Counted from the stretch's first letter, positions 18,269-27,495 are shown. The stretch is 64,000 nucleotides of DNA from Williamwhitmania taraxaci (GCF_900096565.1 NZ_FMYP01000003.1:1-64000); one strand, 5' to 3'. Notes: generated from the sequence alone by a model not told the origin. Made by a program: numbers and translations.

Positions 18269-20455
18269 ATGGCGGTTTATAAAAGAATTATACTCTTCAT
18301 TATCGTTGCGCCCCTAGCCTGGCATGGGGCTGCACAACCATACGATAGCCTCTGGAATGCTAGAAATATAGTCAAAACTGGTAAAGATAAAGTTGCAACA
18401 AACATTGCCCTATCAAAAGCCTACTGGTATTTTGACTTGGATTCGAGTATATATTACGCAAACGAATCGCTTTTAGTGGCGGAGAAAGAAGGTGACGATG
18501 ATCTTATTGGTGATGCTCAAAATGCCTTGGGAAATGCTTACTCTTCCAATGGAAGTTTAGATCGTGGTATTGATTTTTATCAAGCGGCACTTAAAACAAG
18601 AATGAGATTGGGGCTGAAGGCCAAAGCAGCAGCAACGCTAAGCAATCTTGCCAATACCTATAGTGATAAGAGAGACTTTTCGAATGCGATTGAATATTTT
18701 AAGAAATCAGCAATAATGGAAGGCGAAATTGGCGACCACTTAATTGAAGCTGAAACAATTAGTAAAATCGCCTCGGTATACTCAAAATTGAACGCACCCA
18801 GCAAAGCCCTTGAATATTACATAACGGCATTAAACATTCTGTATGCCAACAACCTCAATTCATACACCGGGGATATTCATTACAGTATAGGGAGTTTGCA
18901 TAACAAAATGCTCAATTACGACCATGCTCTGGAGCACTACCAACGAGCATTAGGTGTATATACCACTAACTGCAACAAAGTGGATATCTCAACGGCACTG
19001 AATGCTATCGGCATCATTTATGATACAAAAGGAGATATGCCCAAGGCCTTGCAATATTATTCTCGTTCTTTAGAACTGGGGCGAGAGATGAAGGATAAAA
19101 ACAGCCAAGCACTTGCGTTGAACAATCTAGGTTACCTCTTTGTGAAAACAAAACAATACGATAAAGCAACCACCCACTACTTCGAATCACTAAGGTTGTC
19201 AGAAGACATTAAAGACGACTATAGCATTGCCAATACAAAAAATAATCTAGCAAACGTATTTCTAAAAAAAGGACAATTCGATTTATGCTCTAGATTTGTA
19301 AAAGAGGCTCTTATTGGCGCCATTGAGCTAAAAGTTGTAGATATTGAGCAGGAAAGTTATGACATACTAGGCAATCTTAACGCGGAGACTGGTCAATTTA
19401 GAGAAGCATTTAATTACCAAAAAAAGGCGATGAGGCTGAAAGACAGCCTATACAACAAAGAGGCAAACCAAAAATTGCTTGAAATCCAAGCTACTTTTGA
19501 TATGGAATCAAAAGAAGGTGAAATAAGTGTTCTTAAGAAGGATAACCAAATAAAAATACTTGAACTCGAGGGACAAAAGGTTAACCAGCAAGCCTTAGTG
19601 ATTGGTATAATCTTACTAATTGCGTTAGGAGCTGCACTATTTAGTAATCTCCGAATGAAGAAAAAGAACAACCAACTGCTTACAATCACTAACGTTGGCA
19701 TGGAACTCACCAATCAGAAACTTGTTGAATCAGAAAACAATCTACGACAACTAAACGCCACCAAGGATAAGTTCTTCTCCATAATTGCTCATGATTTAAA
19801 AAACCCTTTCAATGCACTGCTTGGGTTTAGCGAAATATTAGCAACAAGTGCCGAAGAAGAAAAGTTATCGGATGTAAAAGAGTATAGTAAGGCCGTAAAC
19901 GACTCTGCTGAAAAGCTCTATCGATTAATTGATAATTTATTAGAGTGGTCACGAACACAAACAGGAAAAACACCATTCAATCCGTCATTATTTCATGTTA
20001 ATCAGATCATTGCCGACGAGTTAGCCATTCAAAGCCAAAGTCTGAAGAAGAAGAATTTAAGCGCACAATTGCTAATGCAAGAGCATGTAACGGCATATGG
20101 TGACAAAACACTCGTTGGAACAGTCCTACGTAACCTTTTGAGCAATGCGATAAAATTCTCCTTACCCGGTGGTAAAATTTGGATTGCATCACGGGTTTTC
20201 AATAACCATATAGAAATTGCCATTACCGATAGTGGAATTGGAATTGCACCAGAACGGATACCCAACCTTTTTAACCTCGAATCATCGCAAAGCACACAGG
20301 GCACTTGGGATGAGAAAGGAACAGGATTAGGGCTACTAATCTGCAAAGAGTTTGCCACCAAGAATAATGGTGAAATTTGGGTTGAAAGCCAACTTGGGAA
20401 GGGAACAACATTCTATTTTACTGTCCCAATAAAACAGGAAGAAACGCAGTCGTGA
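18269..20455 (+). CDS. TPR-repeat sensor histidine kinase, copy 1
   Basis: This is a predicted membrane sensor kinase of 728 residues. A signal sequence follows the ATG at 18269 (MAVYKRIILFIIVAPLAWHG); an upstream ATG at 18212 would add 19 residues ahead of it and is less likely. About seven TPR units fill residues 60-400 (for example AQNALGNAYSSNGSLDRGID), facing the periplasm. One transmembrane helix follows (ALVIGIILLIALGAALFSNL), then a short coiled coil, the HisKA box with H508 (IIAHDLKNPFNALLGFSE) and an HATPase with N, G1 (SGIGIAPERI) and G2 (GTGLGLLICKEF) boxes. It has no fused receiver and no adjacent response regulator. It is clearly paralogous to the next gene. Confidence 0.9.
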   Translation: MAVYKRIILFIIVAPLAWHGAAQPYDSLWNARNIVKTGKDKVATNIALSKAYWYFDLDSSIYYANESLLVAEKEGDDDLIGDAQNALGNAYSSNGSLDRGIDFYQAALKTRMRLGLKAKAAATLSNLANTYSDKRDFSNAIEYFKKSAIMEGEIGDHLIEAETISKIASVYSKLNAPSKALEYYITALNILYANNLNSYTGDIHYSIGSLHNKMLNYDHALEHYQRALGVYTTNCNKVDISTALNAIGIIYDTKGDMPKALQYYSRSLELGREMKDKNSQALALNNLGYLFVKTKQYDKATTHYFESLRLSEDIKDDYSIANTKNNLANVFLKKGQFDLCSRFVKEALIGAIELKVVDIEQESYDILGNLNAETGQFREAFNYQKKAMRLKDSLYNKEANQKLLEIQATFDMESKEGEISVLKKDNQIKILELEGQKVNQQALVIGIILLIALGAALFSNLRMKKKNNQLLTITNVGMELTNQKLVESENNLRQLNATKDKFFSIIAHDLKNPFNALLGFSEILATSAEEEKLSDVKEYSKAVNDSAEKLYRLIDNLLEWSRTQTGKTPFNPSLFHVNQIIADELAIQSQSLKKKNLSAQLLMQEHVTAYGDKTLVGTVLRNLLSNAIKFSLPGGKIWIASRVFNNHIEIAITDSGIGIAPERIPNLFNLESSQSTQGTWDEKGTGLGLLICKEFATKNNGEIWVESQLGKGTTFYFTVPIKQEETQS

Positions 20456-20638
20456 TTAGCACTCTAAAGGCAATTACGCTTCCGACCCAATGCTTAGGCA
20501 GACAGATTGATACTCAAAACGATTTTGGGACTCACTCCAACACGTTAAGCAAAAACAAAGCAAGAAACCGAAGAGACCTTCCGTTATCTCAGGCAAACTG
20601 GATGATATATCAGTAATAAGCGTTAGAATTAACAGAAT

Positions 20639-23419
20639 ATGACCAACATTAAATTATACTTAGGCATCACTTTTATCGCATTGCTTATTCTTTTTTCCAT
20701 AGGGCAAGCTAATGCACAAGAAAACCGAAAAGACACACTCGACGCGTTTCTTTTTAGTTTTATGGATGCACCAAATCCCATTACTCCAGATTGCTCAAAG
20801 GAGGTGCTAAAAAAAATAAACTTCCAGTTGAAACGTGAAAAAAACATCACAATTGAAGAGCAGATAAAATTACTTGTAATAGGAGCAGAAGCTAATTTGA
20901 ACCTCAAACGCACTCAAGAATCGGCAGAATTTATTAATAGGGCTGAGTCACTTGCCAGAAAACAAGGAAACAAAGAACTTATTGCAACTGTATCAATTCA
21001 ACGCGGTGATTTTTTGCGAGTTATCATTGAAAAAGAAAAAGCACTCGATGCATATAAAGAGGCCATAGCAACAGCTCGTTCAGCCGGTGAGAAGTTCATT
21101 GAGGCAGAAGCCTACTTACACGTGGGATCACTATATCGCGCCGACGAAAACCATAAGCAAGCAATAGCCGCTTTAGAGCAAAGCATTGCTACAAGTAGGA
21201 AAAATAACTATTACACATTACTAATCAGCGTATTGTCCATACGCTCTGCGATCTTTCGCGATCTTTCGAAAAAATCAGAAGCACTCTCCGATATAGATGA
21301 GGCACTCTCAATAGCAAAAGCACAAAATAGCCCATACTTGGCGAGCATGCTAAATATCAAGGGAAGCATCCACTACCGTTTTGGCGAAATTGATCTTGGT
21401 TTAGAAAATTACAGGAAAGGTCTTTCTCAACTAAATTTGCAACCCTTTAAAGACGATCTCGAAGCAACGCTTCAAGAAAACATCGCCCTTTGTCTGAAGG
21501 AAAAATTGCAATACAACGAGGCAAAGCTAACTCTTGATTCGGCCTTAAACAGCCGAAAACAGTTGGCTGACACCAACGCATTGGCAAAAAATTACACGCA
21601 GCAGGGCAACGTATCCTTGCAAGCTGGAAAATATGCCGATGCTCTGGAATACTACCTACGATCCCTTGAATTAAGGCAACTGGCAGGTACATCAAGCGAA
21701 ATTGCTTCAAGCCAAACAAGCATTGGCCTTCTTTACCGAAACCTAGGACTAAACACAAAGGCTATTAGCTATTTTAGCGATGCCCTCGATCAGCGGATGG
21801 CACATGGCTCTAACGTTGAGATAGGCGAAGCCAATACGCATATGGGAAATGCATACTTTGATATCAAAAATTACAATGATGCGCTCCATTACTATAAGGA
21901 AGCACATATTTACAGACAAAAAACAAAAGATAAAGCACTCGAAGCCCGATCGCTCAACAGTATTGCCACCGCCTATCAAGAAATGAAAAGTTATAATAAA
22001 GCAGAGGCATTCTACCTGGAGGCATTGGCAACAAATCCCACCACCGACATCAAAGGGCGCGCTATAATCCGCAACAATCTGGGGAATTTCTATCTTGCCA
22101 TCAACAACAAAGAAAAAGCGTTGACAAATTTCAATAGCGCATTACAACTCCATAAGGCGTCACAAAACCTACTTGGGCAAGGACTTTCGCTTCGAAAAAT
22201 AGGTGAGATATATCTTACACAAAAGGATTATAGCAAGGCAGATTCATGCTTACTGGCAAGCCTAAATATAGGTAAAACCATCAAAAATCTAGAGCATCTC
22301 AAAAACACTAACTTTGCGCTATACCGCCTTTACTTCGAGCAGAAGGATTATCCAAAAGCATTAAACTTCTATGTTGCCTATGCCCAAGAGCAAGATAGTA
22401 TTGCCCAAACAAAATCATCAGAGGATCTAATAAACGCAAGGCTAAGCGTTGAAATGGAAAAAAAGAAAACCGAAATAACCCGTATCGAAAACGAAATAAT
22501 CGTGCTTAGAAAAGAAGCTCAACTCCAAGAGTCGGAGAGCAAGCGACAATGGTATATCGTGACATTTCTCATTGCAACCTCTGTGCTGCTAATTATTTTG
22601 GGAAGTGTGTTTTACCGGGCATACCGCCTAAAGAAGCAAAAAGCCACCCTTCTCCAAGAAAAGTATACCATTACGAAGAATGCAAATGATCAACTTGAGA
22701 AGTCCGAAATAAGCCTTAAACGACTGAATGCCACAAAGGATAAGTTCTTTGCAATAATTGCCCATGACCTTAAAAGCCCCTTTAACGCGTTACTTGGACT
22801 GTCCGAATTATTAAAACAGCGAGCATCGGAATTAACACCCGATGACGTGCTTGAATACGGAAATGCCATTCATGCATCGTCAGCCAAACTATTTACCCTA
22901 CTAGAGAATTTACTCCAATGGGCACGAACACAAACGGGAAAAATCCCATTCAATCCTACTGTTTTTGATCTCACAGAAATACTAACAAGCAATATTAGCA
23001 TCCAAGAGTTAACAGCAAAAATCAAAAACATTACTATAAAATCCGATTCTAAAGAAAATTTCAAAGTTGAAGCAGACCTTGATATGGTAAATACCATACT
23101 TCGCAACCTCCTTACAAACGCAGTTAAGTTTACCCCTTCGGGAGGCCGTATAACCATTTCGACCGCTTCAGAAAACGATAGAGTGGCGATAAGCGTAACC
23201 GATACCGGAGCAGGAATGAGCCAAGAGGAGATGAACTTGCTATTTCGTTTAGACGTACACTATACCACCAAAGGAACTGAAAACGAATCGGGCACGGGGC
23301 TTGGCTTGATAATCTGCAAAGAATTCGTGGAACAAAATAACGGTGAAATAACCGTATCAAGTAAGGTTGGACAGGGCACAACCTTCACATTCACATTACC
23401 AATTCGAAAAACACTTTAA
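20639..23419 (+). CDS. TPR-repeat sensor histidine kinase, copy 2
   Basis: This 926-residue kinase has the same architecture as its upstream neighbour: signal peptide (TFIALLILFSIGQANAQ), about ten TPR units to about residue 600, one transmembrane helix (VTFLIATSVLLIILGSVFYR), HisKA with H709 (IIAHDLKSPFNALLGLSE) and HATPase (NLLTNAVKFTPSGG, GTGLGLIICKEF). The kinase halves of the two proteins share long near-identical stretches such as RLNATKDKFF and ARTQTGK-PFNP, so they arose by duplication; the sensor halves differ in length. The stop is 1 nt before the xseB ATG, so xseB is translated from the same message. No response regulator is adjacent. Confidence 0.9.
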   Translation: MTNIKLYLGITFIALLILFSIGQANAQENRKDTLDAFLFSFMDAPNPITPDCSKEVLKKINFQLKREKNITIEEQIKLLVIGAEANLNLKRTQESAEFINRAESLARKQGNKELIATVSIQRGDFLRVIIEKEKALDAYKEAIATARSAGEKFIEAEAYLHVGSLYRADENHKQAIAALEQSIATSRKNNYYTLLISVLSIRSAIFRDLSKKSEALSDIDEALSIAKAQNSPYLASMLNIKGSIHYRFGEIDLGLENYRKGLSQLNLQPFKDDLEATLQENIALCLKEKLQYNEAKLTLDSALNSRKQLADTNALAKNYTQQGNVSLQAGKYADALEYYLRSLELRQLAGTSSEIASSQTSIGLLYRNLGLNTKAISYFSDALDQRMAHGSNVEIGEANTHMGNAYFDIKNYNDALHYYKEAHIYRQKTKDKALEARSLNSIATAYQEMKSYNKAEAFYLEALATNPTTDIKGRAIIRNNLGNFYLAINNKEKALTNFNSALQLHKASQNLLGQGLSLRKIGEIYLTQKDYSKADSCLLASLNIGKTIKNLEHLKNTNFALYRLYFEQKDYPKALNFYVAYAQEQDSIAQTKSSEDLINARLSVEMEKKKTEITRIENEIIVLRKEAQLQESESKRQWYIVTFLIATSVLLIILGSVFYRAYRLKKQKATLLQEKYTITKNANDQLEKSEISLKRLNATKDKFFAIIAHDLKSPFNALLGLSELLKQRASELTPDDVLEYGNAIHASSAKLFTLLENLLQWARTQTGKIPFNPTVFDLTEILTSNISIQELTAKIKNITIKSDSKENFKVEADLDMVNTILRNLLTNAVKFTPSGGRITISTASENDRVAISVTDTGAGMSQEEMNLLFRLDVHYTTKGTENESGTGLGLIICKEFVEQNNGEITVSSKVGQGTTFTFTLPIRKTL

Positions 23420-23420
23420 T

Positions 23421-23630
23421 ATGTCAACAAAAAAAGGTCTAACTTACAAGGAGGCAGTAGCCGAAATTGAGGAAATAATGGTCAAACTCGAAGGAGATGA
23501 TCTCGACGTGGATGAGTTATCCAAGGATGTAAGCCGGGCGGCATTCCTTATAAAATACTGCAAAGACAAGCTACGTAACACAGAGGAAGAGGTAAATAAA
23601 ATAATCGAATCGCTCGACGATGATAAATAG
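23421..23630 (+). CDS. xseB: exodeoxyribonuclease VII small subunit
   Basis: This is a short helical protein of 69 residues that wraps onto the XseA coiled coil. The family pattern is clear: LTYKEAVAEIEEIMVKLEGD, then the D-x-L-x-x-D region and a charged C-terminus ending in IIESLDDDK. The ATG at 23421 is chosen; an in-frame ATG at 23367 lies inside the kinase gene and would add 18 non-family residues. It is the last gene of the run and is followed by a bidirectional terminator. Confidence 0.92.
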   Translation: MSTKKGLTYKEAVAEIEEIMVKLEGDDLDVDELSKDVSRAAFLIKYCKDKLRNTEEEVNKIIESLDDDK

Positions 23631-23644
23631 GTTAGACTTAAAGT

Positions 23645-23675
23645 AAAAAAGGCGTGCAAAAGCACGCCTTTTCTT
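23645..23675. terminator. bidirectional terminator between xseB and the aspartase gene
   Basis: AAAAGGCGTGC pairs with GCACGCCTTTT around a 4-nt A loop, with A and T runs on both sides. It can end transcription from both converging genes. Confidence 0.88.
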
Positions 23676-23693
23676 ATGCATTACATTGTGAGG

Positions 23694-25556
23694 CTACTGC
23701 TTAGTCATCTTTCGTGGCTTAATCATATTCTCCGGTGCAAGAACATTGTCTAGTTCTTCCTTCGACATGAGTTTCTTCTCCAGAACTAAATCGTATACGC
23801 TCCGGTTGGAAGTTAATGCCTCCTTGGCCAAAATGGTGCTAACCTCATAACCCAAGTATGGGTTAAGGGCGGTGACCAATCCAATACTGTTGTGAACCAA
23901 CCAAAGACAGCGCTCTTCGTTTGCAGTTATGCCATCGATGCACCTATACTTCAAGGTCATCATTCCATTTTTCAACATCTCGATGGACTCGAACAAACTC
24001 TGAACAATTACGGGTTCCATGACGTTTAGCTCGAGCTGACCAGCCTCAGAGGCTAGAGTTACCGTGAGATCGTTTCCGATAACCTTAAAGGCAATCTGGT
24101 TTACGACCTCTGGGATTACAGGATTAACCTTTCCGGGCATAATGGACGAACCCGGTTGCATCGGCGGTAGGTTAATTTCATTAATACCGGTACGAGGGCC
24201 AGATGAGAGAAGGCGCAAGTCGTTACAAATTTTGCTCAACTTAACAGCCAACCTTTTTACAGCCGCCGAATACATAATGAACGCACCCGTATCTTGGGTA
24301 GCCTCTACCAAGTTTACAGAATTAACAATGGGCATCCCCGTAACTTTGCGAAGATGAGTAATAACCTTATCGGCATAGTCGGGATCGGAGTTAATACCAG
24401 TCCCAATTGCAGTTGCCCCCATATTAACCTCGAGGAAGAGTTTTACGTTTTGATCCAAACGTTCGATCTCTTCGGAAAGTGTTGCTGCATAAGCACCAAA
24501 CTCTTGGCCTAAAGTCATAGGAACGGCATCTTGAAGTTGAGTTCTTCCCATTTTAATTACATGCGAAAACTCCTTAGCCTTTTTGTCAAACGACTCAATA
24601 AGCATCCGTAATACATCAGTCAACTTCTTATTGCTGTTGATCAAGGCAATCTTCACCGAAGTTGGATAAGCATCATTAGTCGATTGAGATAGGTTGACGT
24701 GATTGTTTGGATGGCAAAATTCATACTGCCCCTTCTCGTGCCCAAGTATTTCTAACGCACGATTGGCAATAACCTCATTGGCATTCATATTGGTGGAAGT
24801 TCCAGCTCCACCTTGGATCATATCTACAACAAAGTGATTATGGTATTTACCCTGAACAATCTCCTCACAAGCTGCACAGATAGCCTTAGTGACATCATCC
24901 TCCATTAAACCTAGCTCATTATTTGCTAGTGCAGCAGCATGTTTCACCATTGCCAAACCTTCAATTAGCGCTGGAAAGAAATTCAAGGTTACTCCGCTAA
25001 TATTAAAATTCTCGATGGCCCTTAAAGTCTGAATACCATAGTAATATTCGAATGGAACGTTACGATCGCCAAGCAAATCATGCTCAGGACGGGTTTGTCC
25101 TGACTCATACTGAGCCGCCGATGAAGTCATCCGGGCATTGGCATTCCGCATCCTTCGTGATATGATTCGGGCGATGTTTGAGAATACTTTAAGAGCAGCA
25201 GCCGGATTCGCTGTAAAAAAATCACGATTGATGCTATAAACAATGGTTGGTTCAAGTGCGCGAGCAGTTGTAGAGTGAGGCGAATCGCTGGCCCAAGATC
25301 CTTCTCCCAGAAAGTCACCTTTGCCAAAATAGGCAAGACGGGTATCAACCCCGTAAGCATTTGATTTAAAAAGTTCTACTCTGCCGTTTGAAATAACAAA
25401 AACATCTTCTCTTGGTCCATTTTCACGAAACAAGAATTCACCTACCTTATAGGTTTTGTCAATAATTCGTTTCGACAGAGTAACAAACTCATCGTCCGAA
25501 AGACCTCTGAATAATTCGATCTCACGAACAAATTTCTCAACCAGTTTTATATCCAT
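23694..25556 (-). CDS. aspA: aspartate ammonia-lyase fused to an N-terminal cyclic-nucleotide-binding-type domain
   Basis: The C-terminal about 460 residues are a complete aspartase (aspartate to fumarate plus ammonia). It has the fumarase/aspartase signature GSSIMPGKVNP, plus SQSTNDAYPTSVKIAL and GRTQLQDAVPMTLGQEF. Residues 1-135 form a CAP_ED/cNMP-binding fold with GEFLFRENG, VISNGRVELF and the phosphate-cassette segment FLGEGSWASDSPHSTTA. E85 of that cassette is present, but the position usually held by the phosphate-binding Arg is H94. The ATG at 25556 is used (620 residues): it has AAGGAT upstream and lies below the promoter at 25588-25595, whereas a GTG at 25586 would precede the transcript start. 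Effector control of aspartase is an inference. Confidence 0.9.
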   Translation of the reverse strand: MDIKLVEKFVREIELFRGLSDDEFVTLSKRIIDKTYKVGEFLFRENGPREDVFVISNGRVELFKSNAYGVDTRLAYFGKGDFLGEGSWASDSPHSTTARALEPTIVYSINRDFFTANPAAALKVFSNIARIISRRMRNANARMTSSAAQYESGQTRPEHDLLGDRNVPFEYYYGIQTLRAIENFNISGVTLNFFPALIEGLAMVKHAAALANNELGLMEDDVTKAICAACEEIVQGKYHNHFVVDMIQGGAGTSTNMNANEVIANRALEILGHEKGQYEFCHPNNHVNLSQSTNDAYPTSVKIALINSNKKLTDVLRMLIESFDKKAKEFSHVIKMGRTQLQDAVPMTLGQEFGAYAATLSEEIERLDQNVKLFLEVNMGATAIGTGINSDPDYADKVITHLRKVTGMPIVNSVNLVEATQDTGAFIMYSAAVKRLAVKLSKICNDLRLLSSGPRTGINEINLPPMQPGSSIMPGKVNPVIPEVVNQIAFKVIGNDLTVTLASEAGQLELNVMEPVIVQSLFESIEMLKNGMMTLKYRCIDGITANEERCLWLVHNSIGLVTALNPYLGYEVSTILAKEALTSNRSVYDLVLEKKLMSKEELDNVLAPENMIKPRKMTKQ

Positions 25557-25587
25557 AGTAGTATCCTTATATGATTCGTTAATCACA

Positions 25588-25595
25588 CAAAGGTA
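25588..25595 (-). promoter_or_regulatory. -7 element of the aspartase promoter
   Basis: TACCTTTG on the minus strand fits TAnnTTTG and places the transcription start near 25581, leaving a leader of about 25 nt to the ATG at 25556. No good TTTG box was found 19-21 nt upstream. Confidence 0.5.
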
Positions 25596-25664
25596 ATGAT
25601 CAAACTAAAACACTCCGTTCACAACAGAAAGTTATTCAACATATTTTAGATAATTCTGCAACAG

Positions 25665-25696
25665 ATCAAAAAAAAGCCCTCCAAACTGGAGGGCTT
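25665..25696 (-). terminator. terminator of the trypsin-like protein gene
   Basis: A 10-bp stem (AAGCCCTCCA with TGGAGGGCTT, 3-nt loop) is followed on the minus strand by a run of eight T. It lies just downstream of the minus-strand gene ending at 25713 and separates it from the aspartase gene. Confidence 0.88.
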
Positions 25697-25712
25697 AATA
25701 AATAGACCTTTG

Positions 25713-26552
25713 CTAGTGAACTTCCAGAACTATATTACTGGTTTTTTGCATTACGCTAACGTCCTCCTCCGTGCGCTGAAAGTAGCCAATCAGTGGTTCA
25801 GGAAGTATAGCAAAGGCCTGTAGACTATTTGATTGTTTGTAAATATTCTTGGATAATATCTTAAGTTGATTTTGATTAGCAATTAATACCTGAATAGGAT
25901 CGATACTGTCCATCACAAATCGACCTTCAATTTGCTTGAGCATACCGATATTTTCATTGACTGACGTAACTAACCTCTGAAAATACTTTGCCGCAGCTGT
26001 AATCCGTCGATTCACAATTCCAACTACCATTCCAGTAGTTGGATCAATTACCGGTCCGCCCGAATTTCCGTAACCAAAATTACCATCCAACACTAAAGTC
26101 AGCCTATCAAATGCATTTCGAAGCGATGAGGTAACAAACACGCGCTTCATAACCTGACAGGGCAATCCCTCTTGATATCCAATATAAAGCAATTCACTGC
26201 CAATTGGAGCATTCACACAACTCGTGAACGTTAAACTAGGAACATGCGCAAAATCCGGTAGATCTAGGTTGAATACTGCATATCCCTCACGATTTCGTTG
26301 TAATCCAACCCCAAAATCAGCCACAAACTCTTTGTAAGGAATTTCCAACGAAGCCATTGGGCTATCGGGTGAATCGTTGCAAAACGAAATAACAACCTTC
26401 GCTGCTTTACTTACAAAAAATGCCTCTTCTGCGGTAACCAATGAATTATTAACCTTAAAACCGCTAAGGGTATCGGCAAGAACTCCTTTTTCGTTATAAA
26501 AGCGCAAAACGCATACAGAGTTGCGGCTTCGTTTCCAGGCTTCAGCAAACAT
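25713..26552 (-). CDS. trypsin-fold protein, catalytic triad apparently degenerate
   Basis: This 279-residue protein has the S1/HtrA-like chymotrypsin fold: the block GYGNSGGPVIDPTTGMVVGI carries the nucleophile S164 and the oxyanion-hole glycine. The block where S1 proteases have the catalytic His (usually TAxHV) reads LVTAEEAF at residues 38-45. The block with the catalytic Asp (usually D-[IL]-A-[VL]) reads GYAVFNL at 90-96. Thus two of three catalytic residues seem absent, suggesting a peptide-binding or scaffold role, or an unusual mechanism. About 75 helical residues follow the fold. There is no signal peptide, so it is probably cytoplasmic. It lies 10 nt after the next gene upstream and shares its transcript. 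Confidence 0.75.
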   Translation of the reverse strand: MFAEAWKRSRNSVCVLRFYNEKGVLADTLSGFKVNNSLVTAEEAFFVSKAAKVVISFCNDSPDSPMASLEIPYKEFVADFGVGLQRNREGYAVFNLDLPDFAHVPSLTFTSCVNAPIGSELLYIGYQEGLPCQVMKRVFVTSSLRNAFDRLTLVLDGNFGYGNSGGPVIDPTTGMVVGIVNRRITAAAKYFQRLVTSVNENIGMLKQIEGRFVMDSIDPIQVLIANQNQLKILSKNIYKQSNSLQAFAILPEPLIGYFQRTEEDVSVMQKTSNIVLEVH

Positions 26553-26562
26553 AGTTTTAGGC

Positions 26563-27363
26563 TTAGGTGTTTATGAAATTGGCAAAATTAGGTCGAATAA
26601 AATCCGTAGACATCCTCGAAGCCTCTAAACGCCTCAATTGATTATCTACCTCACGGCGCAGGGTTGAGACCTGAGAAGGCAGCGTGTCTAACTCAGCAAA
26701 ATAGGGCAGCACCACCATAAAATGATAAATGCCGCACCAATTCATTTCTGCAAACTTAACCTCGATAGGCTTTCCCGCTAACGTGTATGTTTTCACAAGA
26801 ACAGTTTTGATCGGCACACCAGCGTTTATCAAAACAGTTAGGGTATCCTCGCCTTCAATTACAACAAAGTTGCGTTCCCACAAAAAGATTCCTTTCATAA
26901 TGCAAAGAACATCCACAGCCTCTTCTGGTGATCCCAGCAGCGCTAAATCGCGGAAGCTAGGCAACACTACCTTGAGAGTTTGATCTAATCGGCTCCCCAA
27001 CATTCTATTCACACTCACTCGCTCCTGTAATGGGTTTCCTTCAAGAAACGAATACAAATGTCGATGCTCGTTTACTAATTTACGATCCAGTTGATCGGCA
27101 TATAGTTCATACAAAATATGATTATAGTTTTGCTGCCGATAAACAAATGACTTAAAAGAACTGGCCCAAGCACCCGGTAAAATAAAATCGTAAGATTGCT
27201 TCATTCTTATCACGACTGACGAAGAAGTGAATTTTCCTGAAAACAAATTTGTTCCAACGGATGCACCTATTCTTGCGTCTATGCTATTCGCAGCATGATT
27301 CCCAACCAGTCGTGAACACTGACTAAAAATCTCCTCATACCATGAATAAAAGCCCTTTTCCAT
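26563..27363 (-). CDS. unrecognised protein, first gene of the trypsin-fold operon
   Basis: I do not recognise this family. The 266-residue product is soluble-looking, without signal peptide or transmembrane helix. It starts MEKGFYSWYEEIF, has a mixed alpha/beta middle (VEKI-like beta strands near FVVIEGEDTLTVLINAG and VLVKTYTLAGKPIEVKFAE) and ends in a short coiled-coil-like segment (LPSQVSTLRREVDNQLRRLE). The ATG at 27363 is preferred over an in-frame codon at 27438 because a promoter lies at 27411-27381, downstream of the latter. It is transcribed divergently from the STAND NTPase gene and is followed 10 nt later by the trypsin-fold gene. Confidence 0.7.
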   Translation of the reverse strand: MEKGFYSWYEEIFSQCSRLVGNHAANSIDARIGASVGTNLFSGKFTSSSVVIRMKQSYDFILPGAWASSFKSFVYRQQNYNHILYELYADQLDRKLVNEHRHLYSFLEGNPLQERVSVNRMLGSRLDQTLKVVLPSFRDLALLGSPEEAVDVLCIMKGIFLWERNFVVIEGEDTLTVLINAGVPIKTVLVKTYTLAGKPIEVKFAEMNWCGIYHFMVVLPYFAELDTLPSQVSTLRREVDNQLRRLEASRMSTDFIRPNFANFINT

Positions 27364-27380
27364 AATGATTTTCGTCGATG

Positions 27381-27411
27381 CAAAAGTATTTCTACAAATG
27401 AATACAGCCAA
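27381..27411 (-). promoter_or_regulatory. promoter of the unknown/trypsin-fold operon
   Basis: On the minus strand TTGG (27411-27408), a 19-nt spacer and TACTTTTG (27388-27381) give a perfect -7 box and a 3/4 match at -33. The leader to the ATG at 27363 would be about a dozen nucleotides. Confidence 0.6.
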
Positions 27412-27495
27412 CTGGTCACGATGGTCATTTTTTTTCACTCAGCTTTTTCACAAATAACAGCTATCTTCGATGGGAATAACATCAACCAGAATTTC

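Noticed and set aside
23421-25556. Frameshift or gene fusion error creating the long aspartase
   Set aside because: The reading frame is continuous, both domains are complete, and the linker is smooth; it looks like a genuine fusion.
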